Source of the DNA: Endomychus coccineus
Taxonomy: Eukaryota; Arthropoda; Insecta; Coleoptera; Endomychidae
DNA: 64,000 bases
NCBI GenBank assembly: GCA_958510875.1
Contig: OY294070.1
Coordinates: 19,397,631-19,461,630, forward strand
Direction of reading: 5' to 3'
Shown: positions 45,430 through 56,989 of the stretch, in pieces
Position numbering within the stretch: position 1 is the stretch's first letter
Layout: each line of letters begins with the position of its first letter
Made by a program: the position numbers and the translations under genes
Notes under the pieces: generated by a model
Databases searched by the model: none
The model's input: only the letters and a program-made list of their open reading frames with translations
Told to the model about the DNA's origin: nothing

Positions 45430-47754
45430 CAGGTGTCCTCAAACTGCGTGGCAAAAATAAAGCCGAAGATTCTTTGATTCGAAAAAAAGTTGATGAGCCT
45501 TTTTACTTTTGCCTCAAGTGTCTTGTTTACCCGGTAGAAGGCTTCAAAATTGCAAAAATAATTTTGTTTTTTCGGTATAACTTGAGAACGTGATGAAGAA
45601 CTTTTACAATATTTAGCAGGTGAGTTACTGTCAATAATGGCCATTTTTGAGAGTGGAGCACAGAGCCTTAGAGACCATAGAAATGGCTCAAACTTGAGGA
45701 TGTAACGGGAAAAGTGTCCAGAACTTTTTTGTGGTCAATGTAATTCACTCGATATTTTTTATGTAGATAGCTTATCTGATTTAAAAACTTTTCTTACTCT
45801 TAGTTAGACAATTTTGATAAAATCAACGGATTAGCTTGAAAAATTAATTTTCGAGTCTCTGCAATTTTGGCTTACTAATTTTATTTGATTAAAATACCTT
45901 AGTTGCCTTTGCTTTTCTAATGTCATTTTGGCATTTGAAGAATTTATTCTCAAAACTGTCAGTTTTTACTTTGCTTTCCGTGAAAATTTTATAAAATTAT
46001 GGCTCAAAATTTCACTAACACTGAAATGGTTGATATGTTATTGATTTATGGACTTTGTCGTTGCAATGGCCGGAGAAGGGAAAGATATCCGCATCGCAGA
46101 ATTCCAAATCGGCAAACCTTCGCGAAACTGGCAAATTTGAAGCAAATCACAGAAAAACTGGACGCAGACGGACAAGAAGGACGTTAGAGCTCGAAGAAGC
46201 GATACTGGAAGCGGTTGAAACTGAACCTGGGATAAGCACACTACGTTTGGGACTTCGTATTGGAGCCTCAAAATCATTAGTTCATAATGTACTGAAAGAA
46301 GAACTGTTGTATCCCTATCATATTAAAACAGTTCAAGACCAATGGATCCAGGTCATCGGCTAGATTTCTGTCGGCTTATTGTCCAAAGACAAAACGCAAA
46401 CCCCAATTTTTGTAGAAGAATTCTGTTCACGGACGAAGATACTTTCACGAGATGTGGTCTTTTTAACCTCCATAATGAACATTTCTATGCTGATGAAAAT
46501 CCTCATGAAACGGAAGTTACATATTTTCAGAATCAAACTAAAATCAATGTTTGGGTTGGAATTGTGGATAACTTTATTATTGGCCCTACCGTTATACCCG
46601 ATCGATTGAACGGGGAGAACTACTTGAACTTTTTGGAACAAAGGCTACTTGAACTGTTGGAAGACTTGCCCATACACATTCGTCGTGGCCTGGTTTATCC
46701 ATGATGGTGCACCTCCTCATTTCACATTAGCTGTGAGGCGACATTTGAATGCGGAATATCCAGATCGCTGGATAGGTAGAGGACACGATGCACCAGTGAA
46801 CTGGCCGGCCCGCTCCCCTGATTTGACGCCCTGCGACTTCTTTCTATGGGGCGCTTTGAAGTCGAAAGTTTATGCAGCTCCAGTGAACACACGAGATGAA
46901 TTGTTGCAACGAATTAATCATGAAGCGGATTTATTGAAGAATGATCCTGAAGTACTAGCCAGAGTTCAATCCAATTTCTTGAAACGAATTAATTTGTGTA
47001 TTCAGGAAAATGGGCAACATTCCGAACAATTGATGCCTTAGCGATTTCCCAAAAAGTTTTGTTGTTTCTTTTAATTTAGCATTTGTTTTTCCTAAATAAT
47101 CACATCGTTTCCCCATTTCTATTGTTTTTATTATTCGTGTTTTACCGAGATATTAACCATTTCAGTGTTAGTGAAATTTTGAGCCATAATTTTATAAAAT
47201 TTTTACGGAAAGCAAAGTAAAAACTGACAGTTTTGAGAATAAATTCTCCAAATGCCAAAATGACATTAGAAAAGGAAAGGCAACTAAGGTATTTTAATCA
47301 AGTAAAATTAGTAAGCCAAAATTTCAGAGACTCGAAAATTATTTTTTTCAAGCTAATCCGTTGATTTTATCAAAATTTTCTAAAAGTAAGAAAAGTTTTC
47401 AAATTAGATAAGCTATCTACATAAAAAATATAGAGTGAATTACATCGACCACAAAAAAGTTGTGGACAGTTTTCCCGTTACATCCTCGAATTTGAGCCAA
47501 TTCTATGGTCTCTAAGGCTCTATGCTCCACTCTCAAAAACTGATATTATTGACAGTAATTCACCTGCCAAATATCGTAAAAGTCCTCCATCACGTTCTCA
47601 AGTTATACCGAAAAAACAAAATTATTTTTGCAACTTTGAAGCCCTCTACCGGCTAAACAAGACACTTGAGGCAAAAGTAAAAAGGCTCATCAAATTTTTT
47701 TCGAATCAAAGAATCTTCGGTTTTATTTTAGCCACGCAGTTCGAGGACACCCTG
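45430..47754 (+). mobile_element. Element TE-C, copy 2
   Basis: CAGGTGTCCTCAAACTGCG at 45430 and its inverted partner at 47754, flanked by TA (45428-45429, 47755-47756). Arms about 45430-46037 and 47148-47754. It is the reverse-oriented sister of 6921-9219, about 95% alike by eye, and contains the 22 bp missing from copy 1 near 46383-46405. Confidence 0.92.
45999..47041 (+). pseudogene. TE-C transposase, copy 2, frameshifted
   Basis: MAQNFTNTEMVDML at 45999, RRTRRTLELEEAILEAVE, LRLGLRIGASKSLVHNVL, then HRLDFCRLIVQRQNANPNFC and RILFTDEDTFTRCG (first Asp), FIHDGAPPHF (second Asp), ARSPDLTPCDFFLWG (third Asp), ending QLMP at 47041. All three catalytic Asp codons survive, but the frame shifts near 46110-46130 and 46690 (both shared with copy 1) and at an 8-bp gap near 46338 (private to this copy). 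Joining the frames would give about 345 codons, the usual family size. Confidence 0.9.
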
Positions 47755-47767
47755 TATATCTATTTGC

Positions 47768-47925
47768 TTGTATAGGTTTTCAGAATATGTCGAATTCCAA
47801 ATGGTGACATCTTTGATAATGCTCATATCAAGGAAAGGAAGCTGTTTATTTCTTCTTCTTCTTCCTACAGTGAATTTGAGTGGATTAAATTGGTTATTGA
47901 GCTTTTTCAAAATTATGCAAATCAA
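47768..47925 (-). pseudogene. Penelope-like RT fragment
   Basis: Minus strand: NPLKFTVGRRRRNKQLPFLDMSIIKD followed by NSTYSENLYKQID, the FT-x-E...LPFLD and KP-T region of a Penelope-like RT. It ends exactly where TE-C copy 2 was inserted (47756), so TE-C landed in an older retroelement. Confidence 0.62.
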
Positions 47926-49023
47926 AATCTTTGCTTATACTGGCATAAATATCATCGATATTTGGAAACATGCGGTTATTAGCATGAAACAATCGATTTT
48001 GGGGAAGTAACAGTTGCATGCGGAGATTGAGCAACCCGATGAAAGAAAAGCCTGAATTATTACTGGACTATAGCTGTTGACAGATCAATCGAATCCCAAT
48101 TAAAATATAACCATTATCTAAATTAAGCAGTTTTTATTTCACTGTCTCACTGTCTGGAGCTACAAGCAATTTTAAATTGCTAATTATACTTCCTACAATT
48201 AATATTATGCAGCTGATTGAACATATGATTATGCACGTGATTCATCAGCCTGCCTTACTGACCTCAGAGAACCCCTCCAATCCTATTATTCGCTGACCAT
48301 CGTGTATTCTCTAATCTATTATGATTTACACACTTTGTTATCGAAACAGTGTGAATTACATTTACATTATTCCAATTAACAATTCGTAAAACGTTTACAT
48401 TATCAACACACCATTTTCCTTATAATAAAATTTAAAATGTCTTTTTGCGTGAATATAATTTTTTGATGTGCAACTGATCTAGTGTTACTGATAAGTTCGT
48501 ATTGTTATTCTGTGTGTGTTTTGGATAATTTAATATACTGCAATCAACTACTTGTAAGTTACACTGTAATTCATTAAGCTAACCTTGATTCTTGTTACTA
48601 CCCTAGAGTATGGTTCGAAAGAAAAGAAAATTGGTTATTAGTGAAGTAAACTAAAATGTTAAGAGAAAACTTAATATACGACCAGGAGAAATAGTTTTAT
48701 TTTGGTGCAAATCATAATTATCTCAGTTTTCTACTTCGAGTAGGGGGATCCAAAATTCACCACATTTGAAGCAAAGGTTCCTTGAACATCGACGACAAAA
48801 GGGTACCAATTTCGTATCTTAGCTAGTAGTGTAAGTGGTCCAAACTGAATTGAAATTTTCAATGCAGATTTAAATACAGTTTGTAATTTTTAGAATTTCT
48901 TCTAAATTCTATTTAATCATATAGCGGAAAGCAAACAAAAAGTCAATTTTTCTTTTTTTGTCATCTAGTAGATACGTAGTTGGTTTTCCTGTAGCAAAAT
49001 TATCACAGTTAAGAGCTCCACAT
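47926..49023. other. No gene recognised
   Basis: AT-rich 1.1 kb, short frames only. Confidence 0.45.
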
Positions 49024-49335
49024 ACAAGGTGTTCCATCTCAGACGAGCCACCCCGTATATTTCTTATCCCATAGTGAGTGAAAAAATCTCCCGAAACACG
49101 TCGAATGATTTTGTTTGGGGGACATCTTTTGACGTATATTTGAGACTTGAACGAGCAACCCCCTAATAGGGGGCGCTTCGCCCCTCAAAATTGAATGGAG
49201 GAGAGGGGTTGAGTGATACGTCATTTGAAAGGTCTTGGAAGCCTCTTTACAACGGTGTATGAAGAACGTAAATTTGATGAACCGTTTTCGCCAAAAATTA
49301 ATTTTGTTGCTCGAATGCGCCACCATCGTGCGTTA
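49024..49335 (+). mobile_element. One end of an unnamed DNA transposon
   Basis: TACAAGGTGTTCCATCTCAG at 49027 and the following non-coding 300 bp, with a G-rich/C-rich hairpin (CCCCCTAATAGGGGG near 49160-49174), look like the end of a TA-inserting element. The rest is replaced by mariner M4. Confidence 0.4.
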
Positions 49336-49570
49336 AATATTATGGGGACTCTTCACCATCGACCACAAAGGACTTCGAACGTTCTGGTCGTCCCATTGAG
49401 GTTAGAACTCCAGAAATCGTCGATAAAATCTATGGTTTGATATTGGACGATCGGCGAGTTAAAGAGCACGAGATTGCAGAGGCTATGGGCATCTCAACCG
49501 AACGGCTACGGAACATTTTGCATACATTTTTGAATATGAGAAAGCTATCTGCCAGTTGGGTGACGCATTT

Positions 49571-50777
49571 GCAAAGAAGAAAGAAAGTTTATTGACCACA
49601 TTGCTGGATTTACATTTGGCATAATAGTCAGTCAATACAATGTAAATATAAGATAAATATATATAAAAAATTAATCAAAAAAAATTACAACGTTACATAT
49701 ATAATACATAAAAAATTAAATAAACAAGACATATACTAGACTAGCAAATCACTCCACTCCTCAAAATTCAAAAATTCGTTGTTAGAGTAAAAACAATGAG
49801 CAGTGAGAAACATTTTAAGTTTGCTCTTGTATTTTCTGTGCTGCAGGTTTCTGAGACAGCGGAATTTTATTAAAGAGTTGGACCTGCCAGGAATTTTTCC
49901 GAGAGACCGTCAGGTTAAGTTCAAGGGGTCGCAGATTTTGTCCCAAACGAGTGGGATAATGATGTACGTTATCATTTGAAACGAATAAGTTGATATTTTT
50001 ATGAATGTACGGAACATGATGTAAAATAAACAGGTTAACAAGTGTCAGTATTTTAAATTTGACAAAAAAGGTCTACACGAATCCTTACTATTAATGCTAG
50101 CTATTATCCTAATTGCTTTTTTTTGAAAAATTAGAATTTTGTATGCATATACAGAGTTTCCCCATAGATCCACCCCATAAGTAATATAGGACTGGAAAAA
50201 TGCGTGACATTCATTTAAAAGGCAGTCATGTGAAATAATTGTTTTAAGTCGTCGAAGAAGGAATAATTGCGCAGAGTTTTTTTGATAAGGTGCTAATGTG
50301 GAACTTCCAATTTAACCCAGGATCGAGATGGAATCCTAAAAGTCGTACAGGCTCGTCAGTTTGATGTATTGGATTTGCCGAAAAAATAATATTTTGTGTC
50401 CTAGCCAGATTTAATTTTAGTTCATTTCTGGTAAACCAATTTTGTGTTCCTGATTTGAGTGATATGTAACGGAGCTACCATCTGCAAATGAAGCCGATTT
50501 ATGAGGTAAGAGAGCCGTAGGGAGATCGTTTATGTAAACTATGAAGAGAAGGGGACCAAGGACGGAGCCCTGCGGCACGCCCCACTCTAAAGTTGCAGGC
50601 TCAGAGAAATTTCCGCTGACATCTACAACCTGACAACGATTTTGTAGGTATGACCGAATGAGTTCCAGACTGATGCCCCCTACCCCATACGTTTCAAGCT
50701 TGCATAATAGAGTGCTGTGACAGACACAGTCAAAAGCCTTCGATAGGTCACAAAGGTAAGTACTGGCACAATTTCCG
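49571..50777 (-). mobile_element. LINE L-C, 5'-truncated insertion inside mariner M4
   Basis: Flanked by GCATTT on both sides (49565-49570 and 50778-50783), a target duplication. Minus-strand 3' end ...TTATGCCAAATGTAAATCCAG...GTCAATAAACTTTC lies at 49571-49630. 1207 bp, 5' truncated as usual for LINEs. Confidence 0.85.
50417..50777 (-). pseudogene. LINE L-C reverse transcriptase part
   Basis: The open frame (running from 50842, including mariner codons at its start) shows DLSKAFDCVCHSTLLCKLE (RT block A with the first Asp), GVGGISLELIRSYLQNR, WGVPQGSVLGPLLFIVYIN (block B) and SFADGSSVTYHS, where block C should read FADDT. The second catalytic Asp is Gly, so this copy is inactive. It begins in the mariner M4 sequence and not at a native start. 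Confidence 0.85.
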
Positions 50778-51391
50778 GCATTTTTTGTTGACAACAAGCG
50801 CGACCGAATGACAACTTCAAAGGAGTGTTTGGCTACTTTCATACGCGATAAGAAGGACTTATTGCGCCGTTTCTTAACCGTGGACGAAAGATGGATCCAT
50901 CACAACAGACCTGAGAAAAAAGGCCAAAGTGGGTTAATTGACTAACGTAGTCATGGCGACAGTTTTTTGGGATGCACACGGTATCGTCCATATCGATTAC
51001 CTTGAAAAGGGCAAAACAATCACCGGCGTATATTATCGCAGTCCACTGCAGTCGTAATGGTAAAATTGCATAAATTACGCTTCGAATTGGTTCGTCATCC
51101 ACCATATTCTCAAGATTTGGCCCCTTGCGATTTTTATCTATTTCCAAACTTGGAGGAATAGTTCGGCGGGAAGAAATTTGGCTCGAATGAAGAGTTCATT
51201 GCTTAAACAAACGCCTATTTTGAAGGATTGTCAAAATCGTATTATATGGAACGGATCTAAGGATTAGAAAAACGTTGGACGAAGGGTATCGGGCTACAAG
51301 CAAGGAGATTATGTTGAGAGATAAAATAAGTTTTGACCAAATAAATCATTTCTTATTTTATTTTTCAGGAACTTCTCACCTTGCCCTCGTA

Positions 51392-52080
51392 TATGTTCGT
51401 TACCAGAATATTCCTGTTCACCTTTACTTTATGAATGGTTTGTTCAAGCTCTTCAAGCGGATTGTAAGGGAAATAGTGATAATTCTCACTAAAATAAATA
51501 AAAAGTTAGGTAACATCTATCATTTACTGTACCTATTATATACATAAAAATTTCATTGGAGAATTATAGGACGACACATTCATGACGACACGTGTCGAAA
51601 ACAATGCGAGTTTACACGTCACTTTCGTTCGCAACATCCGCGTCAACATGTCTAGGTCGATAGAGATTTATTTTTAAGTAGCTTCCGAAAATATTCACAG
51701 TTTATTTTGTTGGGATAAAAAGCAAATTTAAATTGCGTCTGTTACTTCCTGGCGACAGTAGAAAATAGAAATAAATCGCTTACATTTTTACGATAAACTC
51801 CTAAATTTCAACTTATTGACCTTGTAGCTGTATAAGTTCGATAATATAATCTATTTAAATACAATATAATTCGTTTTGCCATTCAACCTCTAGGCTGTTT
51901 CAAGAACTGTTTGTTACAGTGTTGATGTAACTTGGATTAAACCTGTTAATTAAATCAATAGTTCTGTTGGGAGAATTTAAAAATACTAATTGCACCAATT
52001 ATAAACAAGGTATAATTAGTCCAGTCAACGAAGCGCTAAAGTGATCAAAATCTCTTATAGTTCAGGCAACAAACCGGAAA
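51392..52080. other. No feature recognised
   Basis: AT-rich spacer between mariner M4 and the next fold-back element. Confidence 0.45.
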
Positions 52081-53225
52081 ATAAAAAAAAATATAGTAAG
52101 CTAGAATTTCAAAAATTTTTTTGCATTTTGTTCCTAATACCCCATAGATCATTCATGACTATCAAGACCGCGGGGGTCGACCTTTCTACCTCCCCAAAAC
52201 AAGGTTTCAACCCCCCAGAGGGGCATTCTTATGAAAAAAATCCAAAAATTCAGAAAATTTATGAATTATGAGCCGAAAATGACTCCTAGTATGATGTATG
52301 ATAATCATAATAGAATTTTATAAAATGAATTTGATATTTTCAAAATTAGGTAAATGAATAAAAAAATGTATGATGATAATAATAATAATAAAAATATATA
52401 TAATGATGCAAACAAATATGTAGAATAATGAAGTTTAGAAAAGTAGATCTTTAATAAAAAATGGAAAAAGTAATAATACATTCCTGAAATTTTTTTCATT
52501 TTATTCCCCGAAACTGCATAGGAAATTACAATTTTCAGAATTGTTCACTCTCGAGGGAGTATTCCGAGAAAACTAACAGCGGAATCGTGATCAGCGACCC
52601 AAAAAACATACTAGGGGTCATTTTTGTAACAAAATTATACTTTATTATTCATAACCGTCTCAGGAAAATACCAAATTTTCCAAATTTCTCATCTGGAGAG
52701 AGTTTTCCGAGAAAACTAACTGCGGAATCGTGATCAGCGACCCAATAAACCTACCAGGGGTCATCTTTTTTGTAACAAAATTATATTTCATCATTCCCAA
52801 AGCCCAGGAAAATCCCAAATTTCCCATCTGGAGGAATATTTCCGAGAAAACTAACAGCAAAATCGTGATCAACGACCCACAAAACATACTAAGGGTCATT
52901 TTTGTAACAAAATTATACTTTATTATTCATAACCGTCTCAGGAAAATCACAAATTTTCCAAATTTCCAATCTGGAGGGAGTTTTCCGAGGAAACTAACTG
53001 CGGAATCGTGATCAGCGACCCAAAAAACATACTGGGGGTTATTTTCGGCTCTTAACTCATTAATTTTCTGAACTTTTGGATTGTTTTTATAAGAATGCTC
53101 CTCTGAGAGTGAAACCCCGTTTTGGGGGGTAGACAGGTCAACCCATGAATGATATATGGGGTATTAGGAACAAAATGAAAAAAAAAATTGAAATTCTAGC
53201 TTACTACATATTTTTTTTATTATGA
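52081..53225. mobile_element. Fold-back element with internal tandem repeats
   Basis: Arms about 52081-52290 and 53035-53225 are inverted copies sharing TAGTAAGCTAGAATTTC and the ATACCCCATA...CATTCATG stretches (roughly 75-80%). Between them lie 3.5 tandem units (52581-53030). No coding part. Confidence 0.7.
52581..53030 (+). repeat. Tandem repeat, units of 125-153 bp
   Basis: Units begin GGAATCGTGATCAGCGACCC at 52581, 52734, 52859 (AAAATCGTGATCAACGACCC) and 53002. Each includes GTAACAAAATTATA and TTTCCGAGAAAACTAAC. Unequal unit lengths come from a 10-25 bp difference in the middle. Confidence 0.88.
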
Positions 53226-54184
53226 CCTTTTTCCCAGCTTATTGCCTGGACTATTATTTGAATTCTAAAAAATGAATTTCGATGAAACCTTGTGCAATGG
53301 GTTCCATAGAAAAGACTAAACAAAAATCAAATGCGGAAATGATCGGAAGTGGTAGAAAACACCCCTATCACGGATTCTGTAATTGGTAGAATTCAGGCAT
53401 ACATAGAAAAAAAATAATGAACTTTCCTTTTTTGGCCCAAAATAAGATGTTTATAGTCTTGCGAATTTGTCTGACAAATTAACATTTTTCGCCATAAGAG
53501 CACTCGAAAGTTCCGGAAAGTGGTGGAGGGGAAATGTAAAAGGCAGAGAACACATGTGAAAATTTCAAGTCAATGATTTTTAACCACAACGTTCTTCCCG
53601 AGTGCGTTTTGTCCGAGTTTTTCCGAAAATCAAATGAAAACAAGCGTTTTCTTCGACATTGTAGCGCTTTCGCGATAACAAAAGTAAATTGGGTAAAATT
53701 TATACGTATTATTGTAAAATTATCATATCTAATTAATACCATTTTTAAATGTTAAAACAAATTTTGAAAATTAAATAGAAAACTTTTCTTACGGAAATTT
53801 TTTTCACGAAATGTTCATTTTTCAAATATAAAAGTGTTACGAACGGTTGAAATAAGACCGTACCTTTTCCCAAAAAAACTTTTTGTTTCAGTATAATGAT
53901 TCAAACACTTGTACAAACGACACTCTTTGTCGTCGCGGTAAACTAAATTGAAAAGCAACAAACCTTTCAAAAAGATAAACCATTCTGTATGTTCCATCCC
54001 TAAATAAGATTGCGGAAAAGTATACATAGCCCAATCTTCCCAATACCTCGATAAAAGATTGAATGGACATATAAATATACAAAAAAATTATCCACTGCAT
54101 TTAGTAAACATATAAAACACACAAACCATTCATTCGACTACAACGATACAAAAATTTTGAATATTGAAAAAAATTATGAATATA
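53226..54184. other. No gene recognised
   Basis: AT-rich, small frames only. 53380-53740 contains phrases common in repetitive insect DNA, but I cannot assign them. Confidence 0.4.
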
Positions 54185-55180
54185 CAGAGTGCTTATAAAA
54201 TACTTGTACAAATGTTAAAGGATGAATCTTTGACTAATTTCAAGATAAAAAGTTCATATGAACATAGGTCCGCAACAGTTCGGCTCTTGAGATACAGGGC
54301 GCCCAAAAAAAAATTTTTTTATTTCATTTTTTGATTAAATTTTTGTTCAATAACATGGCAATCTGACGAAATTTGGGATACTGGGAGTATTAATGATAAG
54401 CAACTCAATTATTCACTTGCTTTTTTGTTTAATGTTAAGAGGGCGCCACATACAGTGTTGTACCTGAATTAAAATAGCCATAACTTTTTTGTGTCACACT
54501 GTATGTACTAAACAGTCTTATTCTACATTTACTTTAACATACAAAAGGTACTTAGTATTTGTCGCTAAAAGCAGCCGTTTAGGAGAAAAAAGGGGTTAAA
54601 GCTAAGCCTGCGTTCGAATTTTGTAAGTTGAATTTTGAAAAATGAGTGATAACATGTGTATTTTATGGATTGTATTGTGATGTGACTAACTTGGATCATT
54701 AACAAGACTAAGACCAAACCACTTCTACAAATAAGTTGACAATATTTACAATAATTGCTGAAAATTACCACCGCCTACTGCAACGCATGCATCAATTCGC
54801 CTTAACAACGATTGACGAACTCTCTCCAACATACCTTATGTCTAATTAATGATGGCACAAGATCCAAATATAATGTTTCTTAGATCTTGTTCATTTTGGA
54901 TTGAAGTTTTGCAAGCTAGTGACGTCAAGTAATTCAAAAGACAAATCAGGTGATCTGGGAGGCCAGGCTTGCGGTTCCGCTCATCCCATCCAACTGTTAG
55001 GGTAATTCTTATCCAGAAATAGGCACGCAACCAAACTAAAGTGCAGTCCAAAATGAACAGAATCTAAGAAACAGGATATTTGAATCGTTTCGCATCACTA
55101 ATTAGACATAAGGTATATTCGAAAGAATTCGTCAATCGATGTTAAGGGGGATTGATGCATGCGTTGCAGTAGGAGGCAGT
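54185..55180 (-). pseudogene. Element TE-E: transposase C-terminal remnants in inverted arrangement
   Basis: A possible terminus CAGAGTGCTTATAAAATAC starts at 54185 next to TA. Minus strand 55050-54850 has LPDHLICLLNYLTSLACKTSIQNEQDLRN and FGSCAIIN, the region after the third Asp of DUF4817-type transposases. 54846-54764 gives ERVRQSLLRRIDACVAVGGGNFQQLL and stop. The same end is found in the other direction at 55096-55180 (ERIRQSMLRGIDACVAVGG), so an inverted duplication or two head-to-head copies is present. Confidence 0.7.
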
Positions 55181-56239
55181 CATTGATTATGCTGATGCAT
55201 ACTATTTTCCACCATATTGAAAAACTGCTTGCGTAAGAATCGCGGTTTCATCTCAATCAGTAAGCACAGAGTAATTTTTTGAAGTAAATCCCTTTTAACT
55301 CTAAAATGTCTACTTATTCGGAAACCATTAACAAGAGACCCACGGTATGTTATATCATTCTTCTCAGATTAATGAGGGCTTTCGAAATAATGATCACAAT
55401 ATAGGGTGTTCCATTGAAAGAAGATAAGTCTGGTGTGTTACATAATAACGACCATCTTGTAAATGAATGCAAATATTTTCCAAGTATGCTCTGTTTGCGT
55501 ATTTATTTCATAAAAAAAATCTCCTATAGCAATGGAGCTATTGGACTTTTTCGGGACTCTGGGTCACTATATATACGAGTACATGTAGATTTTCGATCGC
55601 AATTTCTCGTATTGCAATGCCGTCACACGGGTTAGTGCACTAACTGCTTACTCTCTTCCACATGACTCAGTCAGTTCATAGTCGTCAGCGGTTGAGTCGA
55701 CAAGGAATACGTTTTGTACTAAGTACCATCACGCACGAACGTTTTGCAAGAAAACCGATAATAAAAAATGTTTACAAAAGATTTTTATTGATGACATTCT
55801 TGTGTTTTGCAAGTTGCGTTTACATCCAGAAATCACTGTAGTGGCGAAAATTTGATTGAGACTTGTTTTTCAGATTCAGTCCGTAGTACCCCTTTGGTCA
55901 CCTTCGATTTGTTATGGAAGACATCAGGTACGTATTTTTTCACAAGTAGATGATAGTATTACTTTCTAAGCTTTCAATTCGTTTTATATCAAATACCGTA
56001 TAGAAAGGCCAAAATAAAATTACCCAACTAAACAACAATTCTTTCTTGCATTTGGTTTTCACCGATTGCTTCTTTCAAAATATTCTACGGAATGAATCTA
56101 TTGTGAAAATTAAGGGGTCTCATGTATGTTTTACTAGAACCCCTCCCCTTCTACGTTAAACCCTTCTTCAGAACGCGTGTGTAAAATAATTCACATGAAC
56201 CAAAGCGCGGGATATCTTGGACTGATCGTACTAAGCACT
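55181..56239. other. No gene recognised
   Basis: Contains TATAGGGTGTTCCATTGAAA at 55400, which looks like a DNA-transposon terminus without a partner. Otherwise nothing supported. Confidence 0.4.
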
Positions 56240-56989
56240 GAGCATCTTTATCATATCAATTTCAATTAAAAATGTCTACGTCGTAACAACAAACAAAACT
56301 AGAATAATTGAAATTGTAGCACAGTAATGTTTCTATAGTTGAAGACATCATATCTCGAAGACGAGGCAAATAAACGAAAAAAAATATCCCTCTGCGCCCA
56401 GTAGGTACAATGTTAAACAGATATGTTTAAAATTTTATGACTACGATAGAATAGATCTTTGGTGTACCGATATTATTGATTTATTGAAACAGCTTTCTTC
56501 ATATAAGTACTCAATTTTAAACATTATAAAGAAGTGCGTAGAAATTTGTAAGTCTTTTCAATTAGTTAAAATTGTATAAATTTGAATAATGTGTGTTCCC
56601 AAGGAGACAATTCAAATACAAATAAATTCAACAATTTCCACTGTAAACATCAATTTACCCGTGAAATAGAGGTAAACAAAATCATAAATTTCCTAGATAT
56701 GAACATTAGGCATGTGTCAGATGGAAAAAAAAATCGTGGTTAACAAAAGAAGGTTTGTCTCAACGATATTTTCACTATAGTTCAGTTGCACCAACAAGTT
56801 ATAAAAAAATGTTATAAACAGCTTCACAGATCGCGCTGTACAATTGTGATACCCAGAAAGCTGTATAAAAATTTGAAATTTTTTTTCTAATACACTGGAA
56901 ACGGATGGCTATCAAACAAAAATGTTTAACCCGATCATTAAAAAATGAATTAAAAGAATAATAAAGATAATTTTATTACATTACCATAC

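Larger units (their letters stand above)
49340..51389 (+). mobile_element. Mariner M4, 5' truncated, split by a LINE
   Basis: Left part 49340-49570: RSGRPIEVRTPEIVDKIYGLI-like codons, DDRRVKEHEIAEAMGIS (helix-turn-helix), RLRNILHTFLNMRKLSASW. Right part 50778-51389: FKRDKKDLLRRFLTVDERWIHH-like (first Asp), TVFWDAHGIVHIDYLEKGKT, then HPPYSQDLAPCDFYLFPNLE with the third Asp, and the terminal repeat TTGCCCTCG ending 51389 before TA. The region with the second Asp is deleted near 51045. Confidence 0.87.
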
